Under the pieces are notes generated by a model. That model was given only the letters and a program-made list of their open reading frames with translations, made no database searches and was not told the origin of the DNA. From Nocardioides acrostichi (lineage in GTDB: Bacteria; Actinomycetota; Actinomycetes; Propionibacteriales; Nocardioidaceae): 64,000 bases of DNA. A program made the position numbers and the translations under genes. The DNA is taken from the NCBI RefSeq assembly GCF_015319165.1, contig NZ_JADIVZ010000002.1, forward strand, positions 547,458-611,457, read 5' to 3'. Each line of letters begins with the position of its first letter. The stretch's first letter is position 1. This document shows, piece by piece, positions 53,701 to 62,284 of this stretch.

Positions 53701-55320
53701 ATGTCGACTCGATCGATCCGGTCCGTCCTCGCCGCAGCCACCTGCGCCGTCACCACTGCCGCACTGGCCCTGGGTCTCGGCGGTCTCGCGCCGTCGTCCG
53801 CCACGCCCGCGCCGTCGACCGGGGTGAACGTGAAGCAGGCACCCGAGCCGCCGGTGGTGCCGATCCACTGGACCCGCTGCGCCGGTGGCTACCTGCACGA
53901 CATCGGTGCCCAGTGCGGCGTGCTCACGGTGCCGCTCGACTACAGCGACCCGACCGGGCGCACGATCAACCTGGCCGTCTCGCGGGTCAAGCACACCTCC
54001 AAGATCTTCAAGGGCGCGGTGTTCACCAACCCCGGCGGGCCCGGAGGGTCCGGCCTGACGCTCTCGGTGCTGGGCGCCTACGTGCCCGGCAAGGTCGCCA
54101 GCCGTTACGACTGGTACGGCATGGACCCCCGCGGCGTCGGCTCCAGCCGACCGGTGCTCTCCTGCGACCCCGACTACAACACCCTCGACCGCAAGCCCTA
54201 CGTGCCCTCGAGCCCGGCGATCCTCTCCTGGTGGCGCGACAAGACCGACACCTACGCCGCCGACTGCGCCAGCGGCGAGAAGGGCTCCGGGCGCAAGCTG
54301 CTCGATCACGTCCGCACCACCGACAACGTCGAGGACTACGAGATGCTGCGCCGGGCCATCGGCGAGGAGCAGATCACCTTCTACGGGTTCTCCTACGGCA
54401 CCTACATCGCTCAGGTCTACGCCACCGAGCACCCCGACTCGCTCAAGGCGATCGTGATGGACGGCGTGGTCGACCCCACCCGTGTCTGGTACCAGGCGAA
54501 CTTCGACCAGGACATCGCCTTCCAGAAGACCGTGCGCAAGTTCTACGCCTGGCTGGCCGACCACAAGGGCACCTACCGGCTCGGTAGCACCCGCGCGATG
54601 GTCGAGAAGCGGATCGCCGCGCTCCGTACGCGACTGACCGACAAGCCGATCATCGGCGTCGGGCCCGACGAGCTCGACGACGCGATCCTCTACGCCGGCT
54701 ACTACAACCTCACCTGGCTCCAGGTGGGCCACGCTCTCGACGTGCTCAAGCACGACGGCAACGCGCATCCGGTCAAGCGGATCTACCGAGGCGGGGCGCC
54801 CAAGGGCGACGACAACGGCTACGCGATGTACCTCGGCACCATCTGCTCCGAGGCGCCGTGGCCCAGCGACTGGCAAACGTGGGCCGACGACACCTGGGCC
54901 GTGCACGACCAGGCGCCGTTCTACGCGTGGGGCAACACCTGGTTCAACGCGCCGTGCCGCACGTGGCCGGTCGCCTCGACCGACCCCGTCGACGTCGACG
55001 GCTCGGAGTACACCGGCCCCGTGCTGCTGCTCAACGAGACCTACGACGCGGCCACGCCGTTCTCCGGTGCGCTCCAGGTGCGTCAGCTGTTCCCGACCGC
55101 CTCGCTGGTCGAGGGCGTCGGCGGCACCTCGCACGCGGTGAGCCTCTACGGCGTCGCATGCACCGACGACACCGTCAAGAACCTGCTCAAGGACGGCTCC
55201 CTGCCGCCGCGGTCGGAACAAGACGGCGTCGCCGACAAGAAGTGCCCGCCGCTCGCGCCGCCGAACCCGCGCCAGGCACGGCCGGTGATCGAGCGGCCTG
55301 GACTCCCGCTGTTCCGCTGA
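53701..55320 (+). CDS. Secreted tripeptidyl-aminopeptidase-like alpha/beta hydrolase
   Basis: 539 residues with a signal peptide (SIRSVLAAATCAVTTAALALG). The SlpD/TAP pattern is complete: TNPGGPGGSG oxyanion loop, YDWYGMDPRGVGSS, nucleophile YGFSYGTYIA (serine), aspartate in LNETYDAATPFSGA and a late histidine in GGTSHAVSL. Such exoproteases cut short peptides from secreted protein N-termini. ATG 53701 is adequate. Three cysteine pairs suggest disulfides, consistent with the VKOR system nearby. Confidence 0.92.
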   Translation: MSTRSIRSVLAAATCAVTTAALALGLGGLAPSSATPAPSTGVNVKQAPEPPVVPIHWTRCAGGYLHDIGAQCGVLTVPLDYSDPTGRTINLAVSRVKHTSKIFKGAVFTNPGGPGGSGLTLSVLGAYVPGKVASRYDWYGMDPRGVGSSRPVLSCDPDYNTLDRKPYVPSSPAILSWWRDKTDTYAADCASGEKGSGRKLLDHVRTTDNVEDYEMLRRAIGEEQITFYGFSYGTYIAQVYATEHPDSLKAIVMDGVVDPTRVWYQANFDQDIAFQKTVRKFYAWLADHKGTYRLGSTRAMVEKRIAALRTRLTDKPIIGVGPDELDDAILYAGYYNLTWLQVGHALDVLKHDGNAHPVKRIYRGGAPKGDDNGYAMYLGTICSEAPWPSDWQTWADDTWAVHDQAPFYAWGNTWFNAPCRTWPVASTDPVDVDGSEYTGPVLLLNETYDAATPFSGALQVRQLFPTASLVEGVGGTSHAVSLYGVACTDDTVKNLLKDGSLPPRSEQDGVADKKCPPLAPPNPRQARPVIERPGLPLFR

Positions 55321-55412
55321 GGCGCCCGGTTCCGCTGAGACGCTCGCCGAGCTCGCGATGATGGTCATCGCCACGGCCTTGCGGCCGCTGGCCGCGCGAC
55401 AACAATGAGCGC

Positions 55413-56060
55413 ATGAAGCTCCTGCTCACCTCCGGCGGCGTGACCACCCCGAGCATCCGGACGGCCCTGGCCGACCTGCTCGGCAAGCCGATCGACCAGG
55501 CGAGGGCGTTGTGCATCCCGACCGGCACGTACGGCCACCCGTTCTGCGACCCCGGCACCGCATTCCGGTTCGTGACCGGCACGTCGACGACGTTGACGCA
55601 GCTCGGCTGGGCGTCGGTGGGTCTGCTGGAGCTCACCGCGCTGCCCTCGATCGGCGCGGAGAGGTGGATGCCGTGGGTGCGCGAGGCCGACGTCCTGCTC
55701 GTCGACGGGGGTGACGCCACGTATCTGACCCACTGGCTGCGCGAGTCCCGCCTGGCCGACCTGCTGCCCGAGTTGCACGACACCGTGTGGGTCGGGCTCA
55801 GCGCCGGCAGCATGGCACTCACGCCGCGGGTGGGCAGCGACTTCGCGCACTGGTCCGACGACGACCGTGGCCTGGGCCTGGTCGACTTCTCGGTCTTCCC
55901 GCACCTCGACGTGTTCCCCTCCAACACCCTCGAGACGGCACACGGCTGGCGGGCCGAGGTGGGCGTGCCTGGGTACGTGCTCGACGACGCCTCGGCGCTC
56001 ACCGTCGTCGACGGTCGGGTCGAGGTCGTCTCCGACGGGCAGTGGCACCTGCTCGACTGA
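55413..56060 (+). CDS. Peptidase E (S51)-like protein
   Basis: 215 residues. LLTSGGVTTPSIR at the start, LCIPTGTYG, ADVLLVDGGDATYL and the nucleophile in VWVGLSAGSMALTPRVG are typical of S51 peptidases (Asp-dipeptidase/cyanophycinase group). FPHLDVFPSNTL carries the histidine. AACAAT lies before ATG 55413, possibly a leaderless minus-10. Neighbours are unrelated. Confidence 0.88.
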   Translation: MKLLLTSGGVTTPSIRTALADLLGKPIDQARALCIPTGTYGHPFCDPGTAFRFVTGTSTTLTQLGWASVGLLELTALPSIGAERWMPWVREADVLLVDGGDATYLTHWLRESRLADLLPELHDTVWVGLSAGSMALTPRVGSDFAHWSDDDRGLGLVDFSVFPHLDVFPSNTLETAHGWRAEVGVPGYVLDDASALTVVDGRVEVVSDGQWHLLD

Positions 56061-56078
56061 CGACACGGCCCAGTCGGA

Positions 56079-56816
56079 TCAGGCGGGCCGCTCCAGGTCG
56101 TCCCCGCCGCCGGACGCGGTGATGGCGAGAGCCCGCAGGTAGCCCGCGAACCCTCCGGGCGTCCTCCCGGCCGTCCGGGCCGACGTGCGCACCGTGTTCC
56201 CCCGCCGCGGCCGGACGCCGGCTGCGAGGGCACGCCGGACCAGGTCGACGTCCTCGTGTTCGGCCAGGTCGCGGAAGCCGCCGAGTCGGCGGTAGGTGTC
56301 GAGACGGATGCCGAGGTTGGCTCCGTGCACCCGCAGGTCTGCGGCGCCGGCCGGCTCCGGATGCAGCCGGTGCCAGGCCAGCAGGAGCGCGGGATCGACG
56401 CCGGTGGGATCCGGCTCGACGGCTCCCAGCAGGAGTCGGGCGCCGGTGTCGGCGGCGCGGAGCTGGGCGACCAGCCAGTCCGCGGGCACCTCGGTGTCGG
56501 CGTCCGTGCAGGCCAGCCAGCCGCGGTGCGCCGGGCCAGGCCACTGGACCGCCTCGACACCGAGACGTCGGGCCGCGCCCACGGATCCGGCATCGACCGC
56601 CAGCGTGGTCACGGCAGCGCGTCGGCAGACGGCCTCCGAGTCGTCCGTGCAACGGTCGAGCACCACGAGCACCGTGACCCGCGTGCCCGGCAGCACCCGC
56701 TGCGCGTACGCGCTGGCGGTGCCCAGAGCGGCCAGGCAGCCGGGCAGCAGCTCGTCCTCGTCGTGCGCCGGCACCACGACGCCGATGTGCCAGAATCCCG
56801 CGCCCGGCTCACTCAT
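56079..56816 (-). CDS. Family 2 glycosyltransferase
   Basis: 245 residues, no membrane helices. GVVVPAHDEDELLPGCLAAL, VLDRCTDDSE and the metal-binding CTDADTEVPADWL (DxD) define a GT2 enzyme; WHRLHPEPAGAADLRVHGANLGIR and GGFRDLAEHEDVDLVRRAL match the acceptor-binding part. It transfers a sugar to an unknown acceptor. ATG 56816 overlaps the upstream deacetylase-methyltransferase gene by eight bases; the three minus-strand genes form one operon. Confidence 0.9.
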   Translation of the reverse strand: MSEPGAGFWHIGVVVPAHDEDELLPGCLAALGTASAYAQRVLPGTRVTVLVVLDRCTDDSEAVCRRAAVTTLAVDAGSVGAARRLGVEAVQWPGPAHRGWLACTDADTEVPADWLVAQLRAADTGARLLLGAVEPDPTGVDPALLLAWHRLHPEPAGAADLRVHGANLGIRLDTYRRLGGFRDLAEHEDVDLVRRALAAGVRPRRGNTVRTSARTAGRTPGGFAGYLRALAITASGGGDDLERPA

Positions 56817-58176
56817 CGGCCACCGGCCAGCCCCCCGTGGCGAGGACGACGACCTCGACGTCACGCTCCACGTGTCGCACGGCGACCCGGGCGGTGCCGT
56901 CCCCGGTCAGGTCGTCGACGAACGCCGTGTGCACGGCGTCGGCGTCCAGGGGCCAGCCGTACACCGGGTGCCGCCAGTGGCACAGCAGCACCACGGCCTC
57001 CGCCGTGAGCGAGTCCCGTACCCGCGCCACGAGGCCTCGCAGCTCGACGGGGCTGAGGAAGTAGCCGACCTCGGAGCAGACGACGAGGTCGAAGCGGCCC
57101 TCCGGCCACTCGTGGGGCACGCGACGGCGCTCCACGCGCACCTGGGGCGCTGCCTGCAGCCGACGTCGGGCGGAAGCCACGGCCTGAGGGCTGGAGTCGA
57201 TGGCCAGTACCCGCTCCGCGCGGCCGGCCAGCGACTCGGCCAGCGAGCCGGTGGAGCACCCGACCTCGAGCACGTCGCCCAGGTCGCGCCACGGCAGGCA
57301 GGCGAGCACCAGCGCGCGTTTGCGCTCCTCGTACCAGCGCTCGTCGACGCCCCACGGCTCCCGGCCCTCATGGTGCAGGTCGTCGAGCGCCGTGTCGTCG
57401 GTATCGCCCGGTGTCGCCTGCACGAACACCTCGTGGTCGTCGCAGAAGTGCGCGAGGAAGGTCTCGGAGAGCAGCACCTCGTCACCCGGCGCGGAGGAGA
57501 GCGGGGCGACCTGGGTGAGGTGGGCCTGCATGGCCCGCGACTTCGCGGAGCGCTCCGGTCCTCGCAGCGGCAGGGCACGCAGGACGTCCCACGGGGCGTC
57601 GGTCGGCGAGCCCCAGTGCCAGAACCAGACCGGGTACTCCAGCAGGTCGGCGTCCGTGCGCTGGGCGGCGGTGGCGGCGGCCCGACCGGCTGCCTCGTGG
57701 TCGGGATGCCCGTCGCCCCGCCAGGGCGCCACCACCAGCGGTCGTCGGGCCCCGCGCAAGCGTTCGACGACGTGGGCGGTGATGAGGTCGAGGTGGGCGG
57801 CGACCTCGCCGTCCGGCAGGCCGAGCAGCACGGCGGCGCACCGCGGCGAGAGGGCACGCACGGCCGCGTGCAGCTCCTCGCGGCGCAGCCGGGCCAGTCT
57901 CTCGGGGGAGTGGGTCGGAGAGTCCGGGTGGCTGCGCTCGCCGGCGGTCAGCACCACGACCTCGGTGCGGACGCCGTCGGCGGCCGCGCGGGCCAGGAGC
58001 CCGCCCGCTCCCAACGTCTCGTCGTCGGGGTGTGCGGCCACCACCAACACGAGGTCGTGCTCGGCGAGCCAGTCGGGCGCCAGGGCGGGCATGGCCTGCC
58101 ACTGCGGTGCCCCGCGCCACGACTCCCGCGCGGTGCCCGCGTCGCGGTGGTCGAACGTCGTCACCTGCGCGGTCAC
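56809..58176 (-). CDS. PIG-L deacetylase fused to NodS-like methyltransferase
   Basis: 455 residues in two catalytic modules. Residues 40-230: PIG-L/LmbE zinc deacetylase with AHPDDE (48-53) and GDGHPDH (about 154-160), which removes acetyl groups from GlcNAc-type sugars. Residues 270-455: SAM methyltransferase with LEVGCSTG (303-310), VLAIDSSPQAV and FDLVVCSEVGYFLSP, resembling NodS, an N-methyltransferase acting on deacetylated amino sugars. A sugar amine made by the first domain could be methylated by the second (inference). GTG 58176 overlaps the acyl-CoA-dehydrogenase-like stop by four bases. Confidence 0.9.
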   Translation of the reverse strand: MTAQVTTFDHRDAGTARESWRGAPQWQAMPALAPDWLAEHDLVLVVAAHPDDETLGAGGLLARAAADGVRTEVVVLTAGERSHPDSPTHSPERLARLRREELHAAVRALSPRCAAVLLGLPDGEVAAHLDLITAHVVERLRGARRPLVVAPWRGDGHPDHEAAGRAAATAAQRTDADLLEYPVWFWHWGSPTDAPWDVLRALPLRGPERSAKSRAMQAHLTQVAPLSSAPGDEVLLSETFLAHFCDDHEVFVQATPGDTDDTALDDLHHEGREPWGVDERWYEERKRALVLACLPWRDLGDVLEVGCSTGSLAESLAGRAERVLAIDSSPQAVASARRRLQAAPQVRVERRRVPHEWPEGRFDLVVCSEVGYFLSPVELRGLVARVRDSLTAEAVVLLCHWRHPVYGWPLDADAVHTAFVDDLTGDGTARVAVRHVERDVEVVVLATGGWPVADE

Positions 58177-59264
58177 CGGCCGCCGGGGTCGAGGGTGTGA
58201 GGAGTCTCGAGCAGGGCGCGGCCGAGCGCGGCGGAGTCCCGCTCGGCGTGGTGCTGGCGCAGGTAGACGGTGAGGTCGGCGACCCGCCGGGCGTGCTCCT
58301 CGTCGTAGGTGAGCGGCGCCGGTCCGAGGGCGTGGCCGCACCGGTCGAGCACGTCCTCGGCGGCGTCGTGCACGACGTGTCGCACCCTGGCGGCCCGGAT
58401 CGCGGACTCTGACCCGTCCGCACCGTGCCGTCCCTCGTGGTCGACCTCGCGCGCGGCGGCGCCGAGCAGGGCGCCGGCGGCGGTCAGTGCGGCGTCTGAG
58501 GCGCCGAGGTGCATGAGCGCGATCTGGTCGGGTTGCCGAGCGCGCGAGGCGGCTTGCAACCGGGCCAGCAGTGCGAGTGCGGCGCCGTACCAGACCGCGG
58601 CGACGCCGATCCCACCCCAGGCGAAGCCGGGGCGGTCCAGGTACCAGCCGGTGCGGCCGACCGGTTGCGCGGTCACGTCGCGGCACCGGATGGACGCCGT
58701 CGGCAGGTCAGCCAGGCCGCGCGAGACCCATGACTGCGCCACGTGCGAGAGACCCGGGTGGCTCGTGCTGACCGCGAACATGCGGCGGGCACTGCCGTGG
58801 TCGACCCAGGCCGTCACCAGACCGCGGTCGACCACCGCGGCCAGCGAGCACCACGGCTTGACGCCGTCGAGCAGCCAGCTACGCGAGCGCTCGTCCCACC
58901 GGGCCGCCAGCGGCGCGTCGCCGCCTTCGGCGGCCCACACGCCCCACGTCTCGTAGCGACCCGAGAGGTGCAGCTCGTCGGCCTCGCCGAGGATGGCGAG
59001 CGCGTCGAGATGTGGTTCGAGCACCCGTGCCCAGGTCAGATCGCGGGCCGCCACGGTCGCCAGCACCGACCAGCGCACCGCCGTCGCACCCTCGCCGGGG
59101 CGGGGCACTCGGCGTCCGACCTCGCGTGCCCAGTCGACGGCGGCGCTCAGGTCGGCCGGACCCGTCGGCACCTCCTCGGCCAGGGACGCCACGAAGTCGA
59201 CACAGCCCTCCGCCCCGGGCAGGACGACGGTCGCAGGGCAGGCTTCGACGACAAGTGAGCTCAC
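58173..59264 (-). CDS. Acyl-CoA-dehydrogenase-like flavoprotein
   Basis: 363 residues. DGVKPWCSLAAVVDRGLVTAWV corresponds to the central beta-domain, LHLSGRYETWGVWAAEGG precedes it, and GIGVAAVWYGAALALLARLQAASR starts the C-terminal helical domain (with RQPDQIALMHLG). It is short and the normal catalytic glutamate position is not clear, so it may be an acyl-CoA dehydrogenase relative acting on a carrier- or sugar-linked substrate. GTG 59264 is chosen; GTG 59303 is possible. First of the three-gene operon. Confidence 0.75.
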   Translation of the reverse strand: MSSLVVEACPATVVLPGAEGCVDFVASLAEEVPTGPADLSAAVDWAREVGRRVPRPGEGATAVRWSVLATVAARDLTWARVLEPHLDALAILGEADELHLSGRYETWGVWAAEGGDAPLAARWDERSRSWLLDGVKPWCSLAAVVDRGLVTAWVDHGSARRMFAVSTSHPGLSHVAQSWVSRGLADLPTASIRCRDVTAQPVGRTGWYLDRPGFAWGGIGVAAVWYGAALALLARLQAASRARQPDQIALMHLGASDAALTAAGALLGAAAREVDHEGRHGADGSESAIRAARVRHVVHDAAEDVLDRCGHALGPAPLTYDEEHARRVADLTVYLRQHHAERDSAALGRALLETPHTLDPGGR

Positions 59265-59354
59265 GTCTCGATCCTGTGTGGCGGCGTGGTCGACTCGATG
59301 CACCCTCAGGGGTGTTTGAGGTACGCCCCCGGCGTCGCCCTATGCTCGCCAGGC

Positions 59355-60017
59355 ATGGAGGCCGGTGAGCGGGTGCGCGTGGCGGTGGTCAACGACTACG
59401 TGCTCGTGGTGGCCGGGGTGGCGAGCGTGCTCAGCGCCTTCGCCGATCGGGTCGAGGTCGTCGAGGTCGACAGCGCGATGCCCGTGCTCAGCGACGTCGA
59501 CGTCGTCCTCTACGACACCTTCGGCCAGGCTCAGGGGGGCGATCTGCGTCCCGACGCGATGCTGGCCGGCAGCCAGGCCCGCCTGCTGGTGTTCAGCTGG
59601 AACACCGACCGACGCCTGGTCGAGGACTCCCTCGCCGCCGGGGCTCACGGGTACGTCGCCAAGTCCGCCTCTCCGGAGGAGCTCGTGGCGGCCATCGAGG
59701 CCGTCGCCCGGGGCGACATCGTGCGGCCTCCGTCCGCCGACGAGGAGCCGGTCGACGGCGACGTCGGCCGCTGGCCCGGCGACCGCGAGGGGCTCAGCCC
59801 GCGCGAGGGCGAGGTGCTGGCCCTCATCTGCCAGGGACTCTCGAACGAGCAGGTGGGTCAGCGCGCGTTCCTCGGCAAGAACACCGTCAAGAGCTACGTG
59901 CGCTCGCTCTACCGCAAGATCGGCGTCGAGAGCCGCACCCAGGCCGTGCTGTGGGGCATCGACCACGGCTTCGCGCGCGATCACGAGCGGCAGGTCGTAT
60001 CCGGGGCGGCCGACTAG
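59355..60017 (+). CDS. LuxR-type response regulator
   Basis: 220 residues: receiver domain (VRVAVVNDYVLVVAGVASVL; phospho-acceptor Asp in VDVVLYDTFG; FSWNTD; GYVAKSASPEELVAAI) and a LuxR helix-turn-helix (LSPREGEVLALICQGLSNEQVG, KNTVKSYVRSLYRKIGV). The usual acidic pair at the first strand is reduced to one aspartate (VVND), so phosphorylation may be atypical; no kinase is adjacent. TATGCT at 59341-59346 lies before ATG 59355. It is divergent from the GT2/PIG-L operon and probably controls it. Confidence 0.88.
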   Translation: MEAGERVRVAVVNDYVLVVAGVASVLSAFADRVEVVEVDSAMPVLSDVDVVLYDTFGQAQGGDLRPDAMLAGSQARLLVFSWNTDRRLVEDSLAAGAHGYVAKSASPEELVAAIEAVARGDIVRPPSADEEPVDGDVGRWPGDREGLSPREGEVLALICQGLSNEQVGQRAFLGKNTVKSYVRSLYRKIGVESRTQAVLWGIDHGFARDHERQVVSGAAD

Positions 60018-60115
60018 CGAGGCCCCGGCCGTGCCCGCACGTGAGGCCCGGACGTCCTGCCCGACGGGGTGTCCCATGTCACAGATGCTTCCGTTGGTGA
60101 AATGGTTGCATGATC

Positions 60116-60129
60116 GATAACGTTGACAC
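60116..60129 (+). promoter_or_regulatory. marR promoter region
   Basis: TAACGT (60118-60123) is followed after six bases by GTG 60130, a leaderless pattern; TTGGTG at 60094-60099 could be the minus-35. The overlapping GATCGAT palindrome might be part of an autoregulatory site. Confidence 0.45.
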
Positions 60130-60597
60130 GTGCACACGATCGCCGACGAGCTTCTCGAGAGCCTCGAGACGTTCATGGGCCGCGTCTTCGCCCAGGCTCA
60201 GGCGGAGTCGGTCGACGCCTTGCTCGACAAGGAGCTCTCGATCACCCACGTGCGAGCGCTGTTCGTGCTGGCACAGCGCGAGACGGCCGTACCCATCAGC
60301 GACGTCGCGCGCACTCTCGGCATCTCACCGGCCACGGCCGGTCGCGCGGTCGACCACCTCGTGCGGCACGGCATGGTCGAACGCAACGAGAGCGCCGAGG
60401 ATCGGCGGGTCAAGCACATTCGACTCTCGGCGCTCGGCTGGCAGATCACCGACGAGCACAAGGAGGGCAAGCGTCGCGTGCTCGCCGCGATCGTGCGCCG
60501 CATCCCCGACCCGCAAGCGCAGGCGCTGATCGACGCGCTGCGCCCCATCCTCGCAGGCGACGTCCTGCACCTTCCCCCGAAGGAGACTCATGGCTGA
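60130..60597 (+). CDS. MarR-family regulator of the exporter
   Basis: 155 residues with the winged helix ITHVRALFVLAQRETAVPISDVARTLGISPATAGRAVDHLVRHGMVERNESAEDRRVKHIRLS in pieces (residues 37-100). Eight-base overlap with a DHA2 exporter gene is the standard regulator-pump pair: a drug ligand releases repression of both. The ligand is unknown. GTG 60130 is the only start. Confidence 0.9.
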   Translation: MHTIADELLESLETFMGRVFAQAQAESVDALLDKELSITHVRALFVLAQRETAVPISDVARTLGISPATAGRAVDHLVRHGMVERNESAEDRRVKHIRLSALGWQITDEHKEGKRRVLAAIVRRIPDPQAQALIDALRPILAGDVLHLPPKETHG

Positions 60598-62167
60598 GGC
60601 CACCGCATCCCCCGTCGTGGTCGACCCCGACGACGACAAGATCACCAAGGAGATCCTGCTCGTCTCCGGCGTGGTCGTGCTCGGCGCCATCATGTCGATC
60701 CTCGACATCACCGTCGTCAACGTCGCCCAGCGCACCTTCATGCAGGTGTTCGACGAGCCCAACCTCTCGACCGTCGCCTGGACGGCGACCGGCTACACGC
60801 TGGCGCTGGCCACCGTCATCCCGGTCACGGGGTGGGCGGCCGACCGGTTCGGTACCAAGCGCCTCTACATGAGCGCCATCGCCTTGTTCACGCTCGGCTC
60901 CCTGCTGTGCGCCACCGCGTGGAACATCGAGAGCCTGGTCGCCTTCCGGGTGCTTCAGGGGCTCGGTGGCGGCATGCTGATGCCGCTGGGCATGACGATC
61001 ATGACCCGGGCGGCCGGTCCGCACCGGATGGGTCGCCTGATGGCCATCCTGGGCATCCCCATGCTGCTCGGCCCGATCCTGGGGCCGATCCTCGGCGGCG
61101 TCTTGATCCAGAACCTCTCCTGGCACTGGGTCTTCCTCATCAACCTGCCCATCGGCGTCGTCGCCCTCGGCTACGCGTTCACCGTGCTGCCGAAGGACGC
61201 CCCCGAGCCCACCGAGACCTTCGACCTCGTCGGCATGCTGCTGATGTCGCCCGGGCTGGCGCTCTTCCTCTTCGGCGTCTCCTCGATCCCTGAGAAGGGC
61301 ACCGTCGAGGCGACCCGCGTGCTCGTGCCCACGCTGATCGGGCTGGCGCTCCTCGTGACGTTCGTCTTCTACAGCTTCAAGCCGCGGCACCCGCTGCTCG
61401 ACCTGCGGCTGTTCCGCGACCGCAACCTCACGGTCTCGATCCTCACGATGGTCCTGTTCATCATGGCCTTCTTCGGCACCCAGTTGCTCGTGCCCACCTA
61501 CTTCCAGCAGGTGCGTGGTGAGTCGGTGCTCAAGGCCGGGCTGCTGGTGGCGCCGCAGGGTCTCGGCGCCATGCTCACGATGCCGATCGCCGGCAACCTC
61601 ACCGACCGGCTGCCGATCGGGCGCATCGTCCCGTTCGGCATGCTCGGCATCCTGCTCGGCGTGGGTGGCCTGACCATGAACACGGGTGCGGACACGCCCT
61701 ACTGGCACGTCATGCTCTGCCTCTTCGTCATGGGCCTGGGCATGGGCGGCACGATGATGCCGCTGTTCACCTCGGCGCTGAAGACGCTCCCGGCCAGTCA
61801 GGTCGCGCGTGGGTCCACGCTGCTCAACGTTGCCCAGCAGGTGAGCGCCTCGATGGGCGTCGCGATCCTCACGGTCGTGCTCACGAGCTCGATGCGGGAC
61901 TCCGACGTCATCTCGGCCGCCTCCGCGGTGGACGCCGCCCAGCAGAGCGGCAGCACTCCGCCCCAGGCCGCGCTCGAGCTGGTGCAGCGGCTCGGCGACG
62001 GCTTCGCCCACGCCGTCACCGTGGCCATGGCCGACGCCTACAGCCACGCGCTGTGGGTCGGCTTCGCCCTCCTCGTGGCGGCGTGTGTGCCGATCGCCTT
62101 CCTGCCCCGTGGCATGGAGTCCGTGCCCGACGAGGACGACGAGGCCGCACCCGTGCTCATGCACTGA
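60590..62167 (+). CDS. DHA2-type (14-TMS) multidrug efflux transporter
   Basis: 525 residues, about 14 membrane helices. DITVVNVAQRTF (motif D1), TGYTLALATVIPVTGWAADRFGTKR (motif A), LGPILGPILGG (motif C) and VFLINLPIGV are those of EmrB/QacA proton-drug antiporters. It probably exports lipophilic toxins under MarR control. ATG 60590 follows AAGGAG. Three 15-bp repeats begin at its stop codon. Confidence 0.93.
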   Translation: MAEATASPVVVDPDDDKITKEILLVSGVVVLGAIMSILDITVVNVAQRTFMQVFDEPNLSTVAWTATGYTLALATVIPVTGWAADRFGTKRLYMSAIALFTLGSLLCATAWNIESLVAFRVLQGLGGGMLMPLGMTIMTRAAGPHRMGRLMAILGIPMLLGPILGPILGGVLIQNLSWHWVFLINLPIGVVALGYAFTVLPKDAPEPTETFDLVGMLLMSPGLALFLFGVSSIPEKGTVEATRVLVPTLIGLALLVTFVFYSFKPRHPLLDLRLFRDRNLTVSILTMVLFIMAFFGTQLLVPTYFQQVRGESVLKAGLLVAPQGLGAMLTMPIAGNLTDRLPIGRIVPFGMLGILLGVGGLTMNTGADTPYWHVMLCLFVMGLGMGGTMMPLFTSALKTLPASQVARGSTLLNVAQQVSASMGVAILTVVLTSSMRDSDVISAASAVDAAQQSGSTPPQAALELVQRLGDGFAHAVTVAMADAYSHALWVGFALLVAACVPIAFLPRGMESVPDEDDEAAPVLMH

Positions 62168-62209
62168 TCGGCACCGGTCTGGTCGGCACCGGTCTGATCG
62201 GCACCGGTC
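62165..62209 (+). repeat. 15-bp repeat in triplicate after the exporter gene
   Basis: TGATCGGCACCGGTC at 62165-62179 and 62195-62209, with TGGTCGGCACCGGTC between. The first unit begins with the exporter stop codon. Confidence 0.9.
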
Positions 62210-62221
62210 TGGACGCGCACA

Positions 62222-62259
62222 GAACGGGCGGGCTCTCCTGGGGGAGGGCCCGCCCGTTC
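62222..62259 (+). terminator. Terminator after the exporter operon
   Basis: GAACGGGCGGGC (62222-62233) and GCCCGCCCGTTC (62248-62259) are perfect complements with a 14-base loop. It lies between the convergent exporter and rtcB genes and may serve both. Confidence 0.85.
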
Positions 62260-62284
62260 GTCGCGCCGAGGGTCGAAGCCGCCG

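Noticed and set aside
51847..55374. An uninterrupted minus-strand reading frame of over 1,100 codons opposite the sulfatase and peptidase genes
   Set aside because: Its amino-acid make-up (runs of Val, Gly, Arg, His) is typical of antisense of GC-rich genes and it matches no family; the plus-strand genes have full catalytic motifs.
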